NCBI GenBank assembly: GCA_946482635.1
Contig: CAMLSG010000255.1
Coordinates: forward strand, 1-6,619
Source: an uncultured Duganella sp.
GTDB taxonomy: Bacteria; Pseudomonadota; Gammaproteobacteria; Burkholderiales; Burkholderiaceae
Length of the DNA: 6,619 nt
Reading direction: 5' to 3'
Shown: in pieces, positions 6,202 through 6,619 of the stretch
Position numbering within the stretch: position 1 is the first letter of the stretch
Layout: each line of letters begins with the position of its first letter
The notes under the pieces: generated by a model
Database searches by the model: none
Told to the model about the DNA's origin: nothing
What the model saw: the letters and a program-made list of their open reading frames with translations, nothing else
Program-made: the position numbers and the translations under genes

Positions 6202-6229
6202 TGCCGGCTTACGGGGACGTGGGCCGGCG
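6202..6229 (+). other. Strong hairpin between riboswitch and btuB start (candidate expression platform)
   Basis: Twelve consecutive pairs can form between 6202-6213 and 6218-6229, built on two copies of GCCGGC (6203-6208 and 6223-6228), two G-U pairs and ACG/CGT, with a GGGA loop. No run of T follows, so it is not a classical intrinsic terminator. It ends about 8 nt before a weak Shine-Dalgarno-like GAAAG (6239-6243). Its GGCCGG (6222-6227) could instead pair with CCGGCC of the B12 box (6157-6162), so hairpin and aptamer may compete. The switching role is inferred. Confidence 0.5.
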
Positions 6230-6248
6230 GCTCGTTACGAAAGTTGTC

Positions 6249-6619
6249 ATGACCTTTCCCGTCACCCGGCAAGCGGCCCTCGCGTCGCTGGCTCTGGCTG
6301 TTGCCGCACCTGCCGTCCAGGCGCAAACCCAGGCTCCCGTCCTGAACTCCGTCCTTGTCACCGCGACCCGCACTCCGCAGCCTGCACGCGATGTCATCAG
6401 CGACACGCTGAGCATCGGCCCAGAAGAGATCGCGCGCAGCGGCGCCGGCTCCATCACCGAACTACTGCAGCGCCAGCGCGGCATCGAAGTCACCCGCAAC
6501 GGCGGACCGGGAACCAATTCCGGCGTGTTCCTGCGCGGTTCCAACGGCAACCAGGTGATCGTGCTGATCGACGGCGTGCGCATCGGCTCGGCCAGCAGCG
6601 GCGCGGCCGCCTGGAATGC
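6249..6619 (+). CDS. btuB: BtuB-type TonB-dependent vitamin B12 receptor, 5' part
   Basis: Start of an outer-membrane TonB-dependent transporter; 123 codons are visible before the window ends. Residues 1-25 form a signal peptide (hydrophobic ALASLALAVAAPAV, likely cleavage after VQA). A TonB-box-like stretch SVLVTATRT (about 34-42) follows, then the plug domain with ELLQRQRGIEV, GVFLRGSNGNQVIVLIDGVR and GSASSG. The last two resemble the IRG...VLVLIDGVR part of E. coli BtuB. BtuB brings cobalamin across the outer membrane using TonB energy. The cobalamin riboswitch in front and cobT-cobS-cobC behind make cobalamin or another corrinoid the likely ligand. The ATG is preceded by GAAAG at 5 nt, a weak ribosome site. 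The barrel and gene end lie beyond the window, so integrity cannot be judged. Confidence 0.92.
   Translation, partial: MTFPVTRQAALASLALAVAAPAVQAQTQAPVLNSVLVTATRTPQPARDVISDTLSIGPEEIARSGAGSITELLQRQRGIEVTRNGGPGTNSGVFLRGSNGNQVIVLIDGVRIGSASSGAAAWN

Noticed and set aside
6202..6235. Intrinsic terminator in the btuB leader
   Set aside because: The hairpin is strong, but the bases after it (GCTCGTTACG) contain no T-run, so it was kept only as a candidate expression platform.
6043..6252. Small open frames on either strand across the riboswitch region
   Set aside because: They coincide with conserved riboswitch structure, and their translations show no protein-like features.

Overview
The window is a GC-rich (roughly 60% or more), densely coded stretch of a Gram-negative chromosome. 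Protein sequence style, the lipid A and outer-membrane genes, and the layout of the B12 genes all suggest a betaproteobacterium, most likely Burkholderiales and perhaps Oxalobacteraceae. The taxonomic placement is an inference from protein and gene-order resemblance, not a computed result.

Left part (about 13-3605, all on the minus strand): read in the direction of transcription, this is an OmpR/PhoB-type response regulator, a HAMP histidine kinase whose start overlaps the regulator's stop, and an EptA-type lipid A phosphoethanolamine transferase. The arrangement resembles the PmrAB/eptA (polymyxin and cationic peptide) modules of other proteobacteria. Between the kinase and eptA lies a four-fold array of PmrA-like half-sites (CTTTAC/CTTAAC/TTTAAC) repeated every 11 bp. 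This suggests that the pair controls eptA through its own promoter as well as by operon read-through.

Right part (3626-6619, all on the plus strand): cobT, cobS and a cobC-like phosphatase form a tight cluster for assembly of the lower nucleotide loop of cobalamin. A second transcription unit follows. It has a sigma70-like promoter overlapping the cobC stop codon, a full cobalamin riboswitch, a strong hairpin before the start codon, and the first 123 codons of a BtuB-type TonB-dependent receptor that runs off the window edge. Together these genes cover B12 import and nucleotide-loop assembly. Only the importer transcript visibly carries the B12 sensor.

The two halves diverge from a very small intergenic region. 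The start codons of the response regulator and of cobT face away from each other with only 20 bp between them. In the exact middle lies the palindrome ATTATAAT, which gives a perfect TATAAT -10 box on each strand. Each box lies exactly 6 nt before its start codon, and neither gene has a Shine-Dalgarno sequence. This predicts two leaderless, mutually exclusive divergent transcripts sharing one -10 element, which is the most unusual feature of the window. No mobile element, tRNA, rRNA or CRISPR array is visible.
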